Source: Neisseria sp. (GTDB taxonomy: Bacteria; Pseudomonadota; Gammaproteobacteria; Burkholderiales; Neisseriaceae). Taken from it: a DNA stretch of 64,000 nt. Where the stretch lies: positions 1 through 64,000 of the forward strand of contig NZ_JAUNHL010000002.1 of assembly GCF_030523955.1 (NCBI RefSeq). The letters are read 5' to 3'. Positions within the stretch are counted from its first letter, which is position 1; the number at the start of each line of letters is the position of its first letter. The position numbers and the translations under genes are program-made. The notes under the pieces were generated by a model. It did not search any database, was not told where the DNA came from, and saw only the letters and a list, made by a program, of their open reading frames with translations. This document shows, one piece after another, positions 1 to 9,245 of the stretch.

Positions 1-88
1 TTGTCAATTCAAGCCTCAAAAAACCGCTTCGCCGGTTAATTGTCGACAGACCCTAGGCTAAGGGATAAAATGAGTACCATTCCAAAAA

Positions 89-196
89 TATAGCAGATTT
101 AATTAATTTTCGATACAAGGCAGCAAGCCGCAGACAGTACAAGTAGTACGGCAAGGCGCAGCAACGCCGTAGCGAAAGTTAAGTTAATCTGCTATA
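89..196. repeat. 108-bp palindromic intergenic repeat, copy 1
   Basis: The element begins TATAGCAGATT and ends AATCTGCTATA, so it has terminal inverted repeats. Its core holds the words GCCGCAGACAGTACAAG and AGTACGGCAAGGCGCAGCAAC. A second copy in the opposite orientation lies at 2688-2794. An outer inverted pair, aagggataaaa (60-70) and ttttatccctt (204-214), encloses this copy. Similar palindromic repeats are common between genes in Neisseria. It has no coding capacity and looks like a MITE. Confidence 0.75.
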
Positions 197-231
197 GCAC
201 CTATTTTATCCCTTAACTTACTGCCGATACC

Positions 232-1698
232 TTACAACAAAGGCCCTACCAAGCGCACGCTATTCTCTACCAAGCTCCACCATTTTGATCGCATTTTCCA
301 TGCTTTTACGGTTACATATTCCGATTTCGCCAGATAAGCCTGTTGTTGTTGCAAAATCATTTGAGTAATAGCTTCATCATAAATCGCCAAACTTACTTCT
401 AAATTTAGGAAGAAGCTGCGCATATCCATATTGACGGTACCGAACAGGCTCAACTTATCATCTATCGTCATCGTTTTGGCGTGCAACAGACCTTCTTTAA
501 ACAAGGCTATTTTAACACCTGCTTTCAACAACATCGGGTAATAAGCCTGCGAAGCATAGCGCACCATAACGGAATCCACTTTATACGGCAGCACCAAAGT
601 TACTTCGACACCTCGCCGCGCTGCCGTGGTTAGTGCAGTCAACAAAGGATCATCCGGCACAAAATACGGTGTGGTAATCACCACTTTGCGCTCAGCATTA
701 TATAAGGCGCACAACAAGGTATCGTAAATCACTTTTTCCGCCTGATCCGGCGCAGAAGGCACTACTTGCACGTTTACGCCACCCGCCGCCACGATTTGCT
801 CTTTTCCCGGCAGAAAAGTTTTTAATGATCCCATCCTCGCTTGCGCCGTTTCCAAGCTTTCATCTTTCTCCAGCATCATATCCGCATAAAACACGGCTGC
901 CATTTGCCACACCAGAGGCCCGCGACAACGCATCATCACATCCACCCATTCCCCGACACCTGCATCGCGCTTGAAATACTGCGGATCAACCAAATTGAAA
1001 CTGCCGGTATAGCCGACCTGATGATCGACGATTAAAAGCTTACGGTGGTTACGCAGATCCGTACGGGTAAAAAAGCTGCGCCAAGCACTAACCGGCAAGG
1101 CAATCTGCACATCCACGCCTGCTGCACGCAATCTGGCCGGCCATTCACCCTGCCAAAAGCCGTGGCTACCGACCGCATCGGCCAGAATCCGGCAATCTAC
1201 ACCCCGTTTGGCCGCCTCCATCACCGCCTGCAACAAAGCGGTAATACGGCCTTGCGGATCAATAATATAAAACTCCAACAAGCAAGAGTGTTGCGCACCG
1301 CGTATATCTGCCAGCATATGCTCAAGAATAGTATCAGTGGTATGCAGCAATTCCAGCCGGTTCCCCACCGTAACATCCATACCGGTATTACTGCCGGCAA
1401 TCCGTTCAATGCCGTTATAAGCCTTGATTTCCCACTCATCGACCTTGCCGTAGTTATCTGTCAGATAGCGGCTGCCGAATGCTTTGAAAAACGCAGTAAT
1501 CTCAGCGCTGCGCTTATCCCGCCGCCGCCCCAACCGCGGCTCGCCGATTAACAGATACAGTAATGCGCCCGCTGCCGGCAGTAACAAAAGCAAAATCAGC
1601 CAGGCAAAAGCGGTACCGGTATTTTTTTGTACATACAGCACCCGCAAACCAAACAATAATGCCAATAAAATGTGCAGTAACAATAACCAGCTTTCCAT
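232..1698 (-). CDS. cls: cardiolipin synthase (phospholipase D family)
   Basis: The enzyme condenses phosphatidylglycerol molecules into cardiolipin at the inner membrane. The 488-residue protein opens with two hydrophobic segments (about residues 3-22 and 30-52), then has two PLD domains. Two HKD motifs are visible: HRKLLIVD with GSFN near residue 218, and HAKTMTID with GTVNMD near residue 406. Size and layout match bacterial ClsA. I chose the ATG at 1698 because GGAGG lies 9 nt upstream; a GTG at 1704 is only 3 nt from that site. It is monocistronic, leftward, and sits between the two inverted repeat copies with the exporter gene. Confidence 0.93.
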   Translation of the reverse strand: MESWLLLLHILLALLFGLRVLYVQKNTGTAFAWLILLLLLPAAGALLYLLIGEPRLGRRRDKRSAEITAFFKAFGSRYLTDNYGKVDEWEIKAYNGIERIAGSNTGMDVTVGNRLELLHTTDTILEHMLADIRGAQHSCLLEFYIIDPQGRITALLQAVMEAAKRGVDCRILADAVGSHGFWQGEWPARLRAAGVDVQIALPVSAWRSFFTRTDLRNHRKLLIVDHQVGYTGSFNLVDPQYFKRDAGVGEWVDVMMRCRGPLVWQMAAVFYADMMLEKDESLETAQARMGSLKTFLPGKEQIVAAGGVNVQVVPSAPDQAEKVIYDTLLCALYNAERKVVITTPYFVPDDPLLTALTTAARRGVEVTLVLPYKVDSVMVRYASQAYYPMLLKAGVKIALFKEGLLHAKTMTIDDKLSLFGTVNMDMRSFFLNLEVSLAIYDEAITQMILQQQQAYLAKSEYVTVKAWKMRSKWWSLVENSVRLVGPLL

Positions 1699-1917
1699 CA
1701 ACACCCGCCTCCTTCATTTATAACGCACACTTGATTGTCGCCGCCAAGCAGCAAACCGCCGACAGCACAAGCCGTACAAAATCGATTCTGTTGCCGCTTT
1801 AACGCTTTCTTCGGACTTTGACGCAACAACGACGCGGGTAGATATAAAATGCTTCCGCAAAAAACCGAAATCCACCCCAATCGACCACACCACTACATTC
1901 ATCTCAAGCCCTATGCC

Positions 1918-1960
1918 ATGCCTGTCTGAAAATAAAGCATTAGTTTTTTCAGACAGGCAT
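1918..1960. terminator. inverted uptake-sequence pair acting as terminator
   Basis: TGCCTGTCTGAA (1919-1930) and its reverse complement (1948-1959) form a strong hairpin with T-runs. It lies directly downstream of the leftward exporter gene that ends at 1966. Inverted DUS pairs commonly serve as terminators in Neisseria. Confidence 0.75.
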
Positions 1961-1965
1961 TTTGC

Positions 1966-2586
1966 TTACAACATATCGTAAATCAAACCCACTGCAATCA
2001 ATATAAAAATCAAACCACATAACCGGTTAAGCCACATCAGCCGTCGCCCCTGCTGCAACCATGCCGCCAATGTTTTGCCGCCGACGGTATAAATAAGCTG
2101 CCAAGTGGTTTCAATCACAAAAAAAGTCAGCGTTAAAATCAGATATTGCGGCATCATAGGCAACTGAATATTGAGAAACTTCGGAAAAAACGCAGCAAAA
2201 AACAGAATCGCCTTAGGATTAGAAAGCGACACCGCTATGCCTGTCTGAAAAAGTTTGGCCGCAGAAGGCTGAATACGCATCCCTACGCTACCCATCGGTT
2301 CTGCCGCCTTACGCCAAGTCTGGATACCCAAATACGCCAGATAAAGCGCTCCCAGCACCTTTAAACCGTCGAACAACAAAGGAGCTTGGCGGCTAAGCAG
2401 GCCGATGCCCGCCAGCGATACCAGCAGCAGCAATAAAAGGCCGAAACTCAAACCGGCCAAAGTCCATAAGGTTTTACGGAACCCGTAATTCAAACCGAAC
2501 TGAAAAGCCAACAGCATATTTGAACCCGGTGTAGCGGAAATCAATAACGTTGTACTCACAAACAACAGCCAAGTTTCTAACGGCAT
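1966..2586 (-). CDS. LysE/RhtB family amino-acid exporter
   Basis: This 206-residue polytopic inner-membrane protein belongs to the LysE translocator family, which exports amino acids or derivatives by proton antiport. The family signature is at the N-terminus (SATPGSNMLLAFQFGLNYG, about residues 17-35), followed by about five more hydrophobic segments. Length is typical. The substrate cannot be read from sequence. A TG-wadDUS lies inside the coding region at 2238-2249. It is followed by an inverted DUS pair that probably terminates it. Confidence 0.9.
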   Translation of the reverse strand: MPLETWLLFVSTTLLISATPGSNMLLAFQFGLNYGFRKTLWTLAGLSFGLLLLLLVSLAGIGLLSRQAPLLFDGLKVLGALYLAYLGIQTWRKAAEPMGSVGMRIQPSAAKLFQTGIAVSLSNPKAILFFAAFFPKFLNIQLPMMPQYLILTLTFFVIETTWQLIYTVGGKTLAAWLQQGRRLMWLNRLCGLIFILIAVGLIYDML

Positions 2587-2687
2587 TAGGTTTCTCTGGA
2601 TGAAATGTTGGAAGAATAACGTTCAGACAGGCATTGCCGCCCAAGAACTATCCGAAAGTTTACCATTAGCCATAGTGAAAATGTTGA

Positions 2688-2794
2688 TATAGCGAATTAA
2701 CTTAACTTTCGCTACGGCGTTGCTGCGCCTTGTCGTACTACTTGTACTGTCTGCGGCTTGCTCCTTGTATCGAAAATTAATTAAATCCGCTATA
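2688..2794. repeat. 107-bp palindromic intergenic repeat, copy 2 (inverted)
   Basis: The copy begins TATAGCGAATTA and ends AATCCGCTATA. It is the reverse-oriented relative of the repeat at 89-196, with a nearly identical core. The rest of the 2587-2931 gap holds one DUS (2622-2633) and nothing else I recognise. Confidence 0.75.
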
Positions 2795-2931
2795 ACTGAT
2801 GAATATCGGCTTTAACATCCCAAAAACCAAGCCGCAGCGGAAATACCGTCTGCGGCTTAGAGTGTAGGTTTGATATTCAGCCAACAGGTAAAAGTACTCT
2901 TACCGTTTGCCGGACTTTCGGCACCGTTTTC

Positions 2932-3489
2932 TTAAATATGTGAAACGGCAATACCGGAGGAAATTGCTTTTTGCCAAGCTTCGTCAATCTGCCACATCAT
3001 CGATTCGGTACCGTAAATTTTGGCGGCATTAGGCACACCGTCGACATTAAACAGATAGTGCTCATACAAGCCGTTAGGCATCACATGATTCAACACGATT
3101 TTCAGATTGCAACCGTAACCGAGTGCATAAAATTCATGTACGGTACGGATTTCCGACCAGGCAAAACGACGGATTTCACCGCGCTCGCACACGACCAAAC
3201 CTTCTTCATCGGTGGCGATATAGTTTTCTTCCATGCGAAAACCTTTGAGCGACAGCCAACTGCGCCACATAAACGCCACCACCATAGAAAGAATAATCAT
3301 GGTCAGGCTCAAGCAAGTCATCGCCAGCGGGCCAAATCCTCGAGTATCAACCACAAAGACAGTTAACCCGCCGCAGGCCAGAATCGGCAGACCGAAAACG
3401 GCGATAATTTTAATCATATCCAGAATCGCCTGTTGGCGATGGTTAGTAAAATACCAAATATTACGAGTGGTGTATGGATTGTGTGTCAT
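2932..3489 (-). CDS. hypothetical membrane protein, PH-like C-terminal part
   Basis: I do not recognise the family with certainty. The 185-residue product has two transmembrane segments (about residues 25-48 and 53-72), then a soluble, probably beta-rich domain of about 100 residues. The protein at 12674-13216 has the same plan: a short polar start, two membrane helices, then a WYAxxEF-like beta domain. The two may be distant paralogues. The ATG at 3489 is preceded by GGGAG at good spacing. No operon partner is obvious. Confidence 0.6.
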   Translation of the reverse strand: MTHNPYTTRNIWYFTNHRQQAILDMIKIIAVFGLPILACGGLTVFVVDTRGFGPLAMTCLSLTMIILSMVVAFMWRSWLSLKGFRMEENYIATDEEGLVVCERGEIRRFAWSEIRTVHEFYALGYGCNLKIVLNHVMPNGLYEHYLFNVDGVPNAAKIYGTESMMWQIDEAWQKAISSGIAVSHI

Positions 3490-3783
3490 ATTTTTGCTCC
3501 CATTCCCGTTGTGTATGATTACAAAACAATGCGACTTAAAACACCTGCTTTGAAATTAAACTACAACAACTACAAAATTTTTTCTTTTTTATCTGTTTCT
3601 CCTTACATGTTTAAAAATGCACAAACTCATCTTCAATCGGAAAAACATCGAACAAATAAGGATTAATCAGAATATTTCAAGCTCGTCTCACCGCGACATT
3701 TGCTTTTATTCCAATTCATCTTGATAACATTCTAACAATGCAATCTTGAGATAATCAAATTTCATGTTACAAATCTACAAAAC

Positions 3784-3825
3784 AACAGGTTAAACCGTTG
3801 GTAATTACCAACGGTTTAACCTGTT
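3784..3825. repeat. perfect 42-bp palindrome without loop
   Basis: The two 21-nt arms are exactly complementary around the centre GTAA|TTAC (3801-3808). It lies about 85 bp beyond the 3' end of hisB, inside the AT-rich gap 3490-3908 where I see no gene. In RNA it would form a strong hairpin and may terminate the leftward his transcript. As DNA it could be a dimeric regulator site or a cruciform. Confidence 0.7.
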
Positions 3826-3908
3826 TATCATTAAAACAAACGCTATATTAACATTTTAAAACCGGAATCTAACAAATATGCTCATTCTATTTCAAGAATA
3901 GAGCGATT

Positions 3909-4502
3909 TTACGCAGTTAATGTCCCTTTAGTGGAAGGCATTTTGCCCGCCATGCGCTCGTCGTATTCCACTGCCGTCCGCAAAGCACGGCCGAAAGCCT
4001 TAAATACCGTTTCAGCCTGATGGTGTGCATTGTAGCCGCGCAAATTATCGATATGCAGCGTCATCATGCTGTGATTGACTAAGCCGTGAAAAAATTCGCT
4101 GAACAAGTCCACATCAAATTTACCGATCATGGCGCGGGTAAACTCGATGTTATAAGTCAGCCCAGGCCGGCCGGACAAATCGAGCACCACGCGGCTCAGC
4201 GCTTCGTCCAACGGCACGTAGCTGTGACCGTAACGACGGATACCGGTTTTGTCACCCAATGCCTGCTTCAGTGCCTGCCCTAGTGTAATGCCGATGTCTT
4301 CTACCGTATGATGATCGTCGATATGCAGATCTCCCCGGCAAGTGATTTCCAAATCAATCAAACCGTGGCGGGCGATTTGATCCAACATATGTTCCAGAAA
4401 AGGCACGCCGGTATCGAATTTGGCTTTACCGGTGCCGTCCAGATTAATGCTGACGCTGATCTGGGTTTCGCTGGTATTACGGGCGACGGTTGCGGTACGC
4501 AT
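3909..4502 (-). CDS. hisB: imidazoleglycerol-phosphate dehydratase
   Basis: HisB removes water from imidazole glycerol phosphate to give imidazole acetol phosphate, the seventh step of histidine synthesis, in the cytoplasm. The 197-residue protein is the monofunctional form. It shows the metal-binding histidine clusters typical of the family: [16 protein letters not shown] near residue 32, [10 protein letters not shown] near residue 63, and [10 protein letters not shown] near residue 155. hisC, the next enzyme of the pathway, lies 123 bp upstream on the same strand, so co-transcription is likely. Confidence 0.97.
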   Translation of the reverse strand: MRTATVARNTSETQISVSINLDGTGKAKFDTGVPFLEHMLDQIARHGLIDLEITCRGDLHIDDHHTVEDIGITLGQALKQALGDKTGIRRYGHSYVPLDEALSRVVLDLSGRPGLTYNIEFTRAMIGKFDVDLFSEFFHGLVNHSMMTLHIDNLRGYNAHHQAETVFKAFGRALRTAVEYDERMAGKMPSTKGTLTA

Positions 4503-4625
4503 AATGAATGTTCCTGTGAATGGTTTATCAAATATTCTGAAATCGGTACTTTATGAATAATGATTCAAAAACTAAATAAGGCTAAACAGCCATTGCCGGC
4601 AACCAGATTTTATTCCAAGTAACTT

Positions 4626-5693
4626 TTAGCCGAAAAAAGCATTTACCACTTCCAATACGCGGTTATTCTGCTCCGGCGTGCCGATGGTGAAGCGCAGGCA
4701 TTGGTTTAATAAAGGATGGCCTCCGTGCAACTTTTTAATCAGAATGCCTTGTTCTTTTAAAGCAGTAAACAAAGCATCCGCATCGGGCACGCGCACGGTA
4801 ATGAAATTGGCTTCGCTATCAAATACCTCAACATCGTCAAACTTCGCCAACTCCTGCTGCATACGTACACGCTGCCGTTTTAAAATATCCACATGCTCCA
4901 ATACCCAATCGTAATGCTGCAAAGCAAAATGAGCGGTTGCCAAGCTCAACTGGTTCATATTGTAAGGCGGCAGGATTTTGGCCAGCTCATCGATAACCGA
5001 AGGATGGCCTGCTGCATAACCGATGCGCAAACCGGCAAAGCCGATTTTACTGAGCGTACGCATCACCACCAGTTTCTCCATGCTGCCTGCCAGCGGCAAA
5101 AAGCTGTCGCGGCTAAACGAACCGTAAGCCTCATCAATGACCACCACCCCCGGTGCCGCTTCGATAATGGTTTCAACCTGCTTACGCTCAAAAGCGATGC
5201 CGGTCGGATTATTGGGATAAGAAACAAAAACCAGCGCCGGCTGATGCTGTTCTATTGCCGCCAACGTTGATGGCAGACTCAGGGTGAAGTCTTCATTTAA
5301 CGGCACGCCTACATAATTCAAACCGAACAACGCGGCATTATGTTTATACATTACGAAACTTGGTTCCAGCGCCAACACCGCAGCATCAGGTTTGGCCACC
5401 AATAAGCTGATCATCTGTATCAACTCGTCGGAACCGTTGCCCAGCGCTATCCGGGCGCAAGACGGTATTTGGAAGGTATCGCGCAATGTCTCCTGCAAAC
5501 CGCAAGTGGCGACATTGGGATAATAATTGATGGGCGCATCCGCCAATTTAGCCGCCAATGCCTGTCTGAAAGCCTCGGGCAAGCGGTAAGGCATTTCCAT
5601 CGCATCCAGTTTGATGGCACCCGGCGGGAGGGCGGCGACAGCATAAGCCGTCATTTGTTGGATATCGGTACGGATAATATCGGACACACTCAT
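4626..5693 (-). CDS. hisC: histidinol-phosphate aminotransferase
   Basis: HisC is a PLP-dependent class I/II aminotransferase that converts imidazole acetol phosphate and glutamate to histidinol phosphate. The 355-residue product shows the family's substrate and cofactor motifs: YPNNPTG near residue 162, VVIDEAYGSF near residue 188, and TLSKIGFAGLRIGY near residue 214, in which the lysine should bind PLP. I chose ATG 5693 (MSVSDII) over an upstream TTG at 5717 because an AGAGAG ribosome site fits it. A TG-wadDUS lies in the gene at 5559-5570. hisB follows. Confidence 0.95.
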   Translation of the reverse strand: MSVSDIIRTDIQQMTAYAVAALPPGAIKLDAMEMPYRLPEAFRQALAAKLADAPINYYPNVATCGLQETLRDTFQIPSCARIALGNGSDELIQMISLLVAKPDAAVLALEPSFVMYKHNAALFGLNYVGVPLNEDFTLSLPSTLAAIEQHQPALVFVSYPNNPTGIAFERKQVETIIEAAPGVVVIDEAYGSFSRDSFLPLAGSMEKLVVMRTLSKIGFAGLRIGYAAGHPSVIDELAKILPPYNMNQLSLATAHFALQHYDWVLEHVDILKRQRVRMQQELAKFDDVEVFDSEANFITVRVPDADALFTALKEQGILIKKLHGGHPLLNQCLRFTIGTPEQNNRVLEVVNAFFG

Positions 5694-5722
5694 GATACTC
5701 TCTCTGACAACGAGCAAAAGAA

Positions 5723-5752
5723 AAGCGCTAATTTATCATAAAATCAGCGCTT
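5723..5752 (-). terminator. terminator after the TetR gene
   Basis: AAGCGCT and AGCGCTT arms enclose an AT-rich centre. On the minus strand the hairpin is followed by TTTTCTTTT. It lies between the TetR stop (5784) and the hisC start, with a second small hairpin (GCCCG/CGGGC) beside it. Confidence 0.55.
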
Positions 5753-5783
5753 ACGCCCGTAATACGGGCATGTCCATACCAGA

Positions 5784-6440
5784 TTATCCTTCAACAGGTT
5801 CAGCCAATTCTGCCATCACCTGATCGAATTCTGCCAGATATTCCAGATTGAGGAAGGGGCGCAGCAAGCTTAACGTGCGCTCGATACCGCGCAGTTTCGA
5901 GTCCTCGCTCAATCCCATACGACCGCGCATGGAGCTGTCGAAATCGAACCAGTATTTGGTGATAATCCACATATTCATCGCCAAGCTGCGCATTTCTTCT
6001 TCGGTACCTTGGATGATGCCCATCTCTGCAAAAGAGATAAGCTGGCGCACCATCAGCGGCGCAATACGGGTTTGGGTGAAATCATGGTATTCGCCCAAAA
6101 GTTCGTTACTGCGCGAAAGCAGCGAGTTGACATCGCTGAACAAGAAACGGTAGCGCCACATAATATTGTAGACACCGGCCAGATATTCCACCAATTCCAC
6201 GATGCTCAAAGGTAGTGGGCGATCGGTCAGCAAAGCAAGCAACTCTTCGCTGTAACGCTTATAGAGTTGGATGATGATTTCGTCTTTATTGCGAAAATGA
6301 TAATAGAGATTACCCGGGCTGATGCCCAAGTATGCAGCGATATGATTGGTGCTTATTTGCCGTTCACCTTCTTCGTTGAACAGTAATAAACTCGCTTCAA
6401 TGATTTTGGTGTAAGTATTTTGACGAGGCTCTTTAGCCAT
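5784..6440 (-). CDS. TetR/AcrR family transcriptional regulator
   Basis: The 218-residue protein carries an N-terminal TetR helix-turn-helix (about residues 10-60), with the typical STNHIAAYLGISPGNLYYHFRNKDEI run whose YYHF is a family hallmark. The remaining 150 residues are helical and should hold ligand-binding and dimer surfaces. The regulator is not next to a clear efflux target; murB and the MATE pump lie about 170 bp upstream on the same strand. Its effector and targets are not visible. Confidence 0.9.
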   Translation of the reverse strand: MAKEPRQNTYTKIIEASLLLFNEEGERQISTNHIAAYLGISPGNLYYHFRNKDEIIIQLYKRYSEELLALLTDRPLPLSIVELVEYLAGVYNIMWRYRFLFSDVNSLLSRSNELLGEYHDFTQTRIAPLMVRQLISFAEMGIIQGTEEEMRSLAMNMWIITKYWFDFDSSMRGRMGLSEDSKLRGIERTLSLLRPFLNLEYLAEFDQVMAELAEPVEG

Positions 6441-6607
6441 GATTTTATTCCCTTATTTTTCTACCCGGGCTTCCCCTGCCCGGTTGTGTGATTTAAGTGA
6501 TCAGCATCGGATTCCGAACACTATCCTGCCGGAAAACTGCATTCCCCTTCGGCCAATCGCGAATAATTACTCGAAATATGATGAATCGCTATCATACACC
6601 ATAATGA

Positions 6608-7630
6608 CTAGCGTAACCAATTAGGTTCCGCCTGCAAAACCACGCCGAAGCGTTTTTTAACGCAATCCTGTATATACTTTTCCAAATCCTTTACATTTTC
6701 GGCACAAGCATTGTCTTGATTAACCAACACCAGCGCCTGTTTGTCGTGCACCGCCGCGCCGCCAATCCGATAGCCCTTCAAGCCGCATTGGTCAATCAAC
6801 CAACCGGCCGCCAATTTTACCGAACCGTCGGCTTGCGGATAATGCGGCATATCCGGATATTCCGCCAGCAAATCCGCTGCATCGGATGCCGATACCACCG
6901 GATTTTTGAAAAAACTGCCGACATTGCCCAATACGGCCGGATCCGGCAGTTTGGAAGAACGGATTTGGCATACCGCCTGCGATACATCTCTCGCACCGGG
7001 CACACGGTCGCCGCAGTTGGTCTGCAATACCGCGGCCAAATCGCCGTAGCGCGCCTTCAGCACGAAGTTTTCATTTAAAACAAACGTTACCGCCGCAATC
7101 ACATAGCGGCCTTTGGCGGATTGTTTGAAGATGCTTTCGCGGTAGGCAAATTCGCATTCGGCATTACTCAATTCTACGAAGCGGCCACTGTCCAAATCAA
7201 AGCAGTGCACCGAATCGATCACTTCTTTCACTTCCACCCCGTAAGCACCGATGTTCTGCACCGGCGACGCGCCGACCGTACCCGGAATCAGGCTGAGGTT
7301 TTCCAGGCCGCTCAAGCCCAGATCCAGCGTTTTGAGCACAAAATCGTGCCAGATTTCGCCCGCTTGCGCCTGCAACCAAACCTTGCCGTTTTCCCGTTTG
7401 ATTTCACGGATACCGAGATTGGCCATATGCACCACCAAACCATCGTAATCGCCGTCGAACAATACGTTGCTGCCGCCACCGAGCCACAATACCCGTTCAC
7501 GCTCGAATTCGGGCAAAGCGCACACTTCAGGCAGCCGCACCGCATCAGCCAATTCCAACCAATACTTTGCCCTGGCCGGCAAACCGAAGGTATTGAACGG
7601 TTTCAAATCAACATTTTTTTGTACGTTCAT
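6608..7630 (-). CDS. murB: UDP-N-acetylenolpyruvoylglucosamine reductase
   Basis: MurB is the cytoplasmic flavoenzyme that reduces UDP-GlcNAc-enolpyruvate to UDP-MurNAc in peptidoglycan precursor synthesis. The 340-residue product shows the FAD-binding signature LWLGGGSNVLF near residue 47 and GTVGASPVQNIGAYG near residue 116, plus the catalytic-region motif GNVGSFFKNP near residue 236. This is the long, type I form. I favour the ATG at 7630, whose ATGA overlaps the stop of the upstream MATE gene; an in-frame ATG at 7639 also exists. Confidence 0.96.
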   Translation of the reverse strand: MNVQKNVDLKPFNTFGLPARAKYWLELADAVRLPEVCALPEFERERVLWLGGGSNVLFDGDYDGLVVHMANLGIREIKRENGKVWLQAQAGEIWHDFVLKTLDLGLSGLENLSLIPGTVGASPVQNIGAYGVEVKEVIDSVHCFDLDSGRFVELSNAECEFAYRESIFKQSAKGRYVIAAVTFVLNENFVLKARYGDLAAVLQTNCGDRVPGARDVSQAVCQIRSSKLPDPAVLGNVGSFFKNPVVSASDAADLLAEYPDMPHYPQADGSVKLAAGWLIDQCGLKGYRIGGAAVHDKQALVLVNQDNACAENVKDLEKYIQDCVKKRFGVVLQAEPNWLR

Positions 7631-9009
7631 TGCTGCCATCCTTTATCCGCCGCTACGGCCAAACTGTGTTTTTCCAATACCCATATTAATAACAGTGCCG
7701 CCACCGCCAGCGATACAATCAAGGCCACCCAAAAACCGAAAATATTCATACCGCCGCCGTTGGCCAGCCAATAACCCGGCAATAGTCCCAAGCCCCAGAA
7801 TGAAATACCGTGTATCAGCATCGGCGCTTTGGTAACCTTATAACCGCGCAAAGCATAAGAAGCGATACACTGGGTAAAATCAAACAATTGGTACAAGGCC
7901 GCCGGCCACAACACCTGCACCGCCAGCGCCAGCACCGCCTCATCGGAAGTATACATGCTGGCCAAGGGATGGCGCAGCACGATCATCACCACCATGGTCA
8001 GCAAAGCCAATATCACGCCGAAGGTCACCGCCACGCCGGAAATATAGCGCGCCCGCACACGGTGTCCGCGCCCCAGCGTATAGCCCACCCGAACCGTGGC
8101 CGCCGTGCCTATGGCCTGCGGAATCATATAAATCAGCGTAATCAGGCTGATTACAATCTGCTGCGCCGCTACTTGGTCCGCTCCGAATTTGGCCACCAGA
8201 AACACGATAAAGGAAAACAGGCTCACTTCCAGAAAATAGGAAAAACCAATCGGCCAACCCAGTTTCCATAATTTTTTCATCGCACCGAAATCCGGCCGGG
8301 AGTAGCCGCCGGCCAAACCGAACGGTTTGAAATAATGCTGTTTTTTCACATACAGCCACAAGGCCGCCGCATTAAACCAAAACACCAGCAAAGTAGCCAG
8401 GCCGCAACCGGCACCGCCCAAAGCCGGCATACCGAATTTGCCGTAAACAAACACATAATTGAGCGGAATATTGAGCAACAGCGCCGCCCAACTCACCCAC
8501 ATAATCGGTTTGGGCCGGTTCAGGCTGGAGGCGTATGCATGCAAAGCGCGGTGCAGCATCGCCGCCGGCATCGCCAGCGCGACAAAGCCCAGATACCACG
8601 CCAGCATGTGTTCCACCTTATCGGATAGATCAAGATAGGCCATAAACGGCGCAATGGCAGCCAACAGCAATATCATCCCGATAAGGCCCAACAGCAAGCC
8701 GAACCACAAGCCCTGCCTACCGGTTTCGCCGACTTCGCGGTGCTTGCCCGCCCCCCACAATTGCGAAATCGTGGGATTGAGCGCCGTCATCACTCCCAAT
8801 AAGGTCACGAAAACGGTCACAAAAGCCGAAGAGCCGAGCGCGACCGCCGCCAAATCGTCCTTGCCAGCCGCCCCCGCCATCACCGTATCAACGAAACCTA
8901 CGCCGACTGCGGCAATCTGCGCCAACATCATCGGCATCGCCAGCTTCACCAATTCTTTGGCCTCGTGCCAAAATACGGTCGGCGAATAACGGTTGATGTC
9001 GAGTAACAT
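7627..9009 (-). CDS. norM: MATE family multidrug efflux transporter (NorM-like)
   Basis: The 460-residue polytopic inner-membrane protein has about twelve hydrophobic segments. Near the N-terminus is AMPMMLAQIAAVGVGFVDT, typical of NorM-type cation/drug antiporters. Length matches NorM. It is translationally coupled to murB by a 4-bp overlap, an arrangement that gives the pump the same expression as a cell-wall gene. Substrates cannot be named from sequence. Confidence 0.92.
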   Translation of the reverse strand: MLLDINRYSPTVFWHEAKELVKLAMPMMLAQIAAVGVGFVDTVMAGAAGKDDLAAVALGSSAFVTVFVTLLGVMTALNPTISQLWGAGKHREVGETGRQGLWFGLLLGLIGMILLLAAIAPFMAYLDLSDKVEHMLAWYLGFVALAMPAAMLHRALHAYASSLNRPKPIMWVSWAALLLNIPLNYVFVYGKFGMPALGGAGCGLATLLVFWFNAAALWLYVKKQHYFKPFGLAGGYSRPDFGAMKKLWKLGWPIGFSYFLEVSLFSFIVFLVAKFGADQVAAQQIVISLITLIYMIPQAIGTAATVRVGYTLGRGHRVRARYISGVAVTFGVILALLTMVVMIVLRHPLASMYTSDEAVLALAVQVLWPAALYQLFDFTQCIASYALRGYKVTKAPMLIHGISFWGLGLLPGYWLANGGGMNIFGFWVALIVSLAVAALLLIWVLEKHSLAVAADKGWQQ

Positions 9010-9081
9010 AAAAAATTCCGCAAAATTAAAAAGCTGCGCGAAAGCGCAGAGTATCCGGTATCGTTGGTTTCAAAATATTTT

Positions 9082-9187
9082 TTCAGACAGGCATTCCTGT
9101 TTACCGGATTCGGCTAGGCCTGTCTGAAACCGATTGAAACCCCATCGTTTTTTCAGACAGGCATTCCAACTGCAATGCCTGTCTGAA
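9082..9187. other. cluster of four DNA uptake sequences
   Basis: TTCAGACAGGCA occurs at 9082 and 9152, TGCCTGTCTGAA at 9176, and a one-base variant (GGCCTGTCTGAA) at 9117. The 9152/9176 pair is inverted and can form a hairpin. The cluster lies in the gap between the MATE start and the ABC operon end. Confidence 0.8.
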
Positions 9188-9214
9188 AAAACAACCAGAC
9201 TAAATGATAAACAA

Positions 9215-9232
9215 ACAGCCCCGCGGGGCTGT
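9215..9232 (-). terminator. terminator of the ABC transporter operon
   Basis: The perfect palindrome ACAGCCCCGCGGGGCTGT is followed on the minus strand by TTGTTTATCATTT. It lies 14 bp past the ATPase stop codon. Confidence 0.75.
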
Positions 9233-9245
9233 GGCAGTGGTTATT

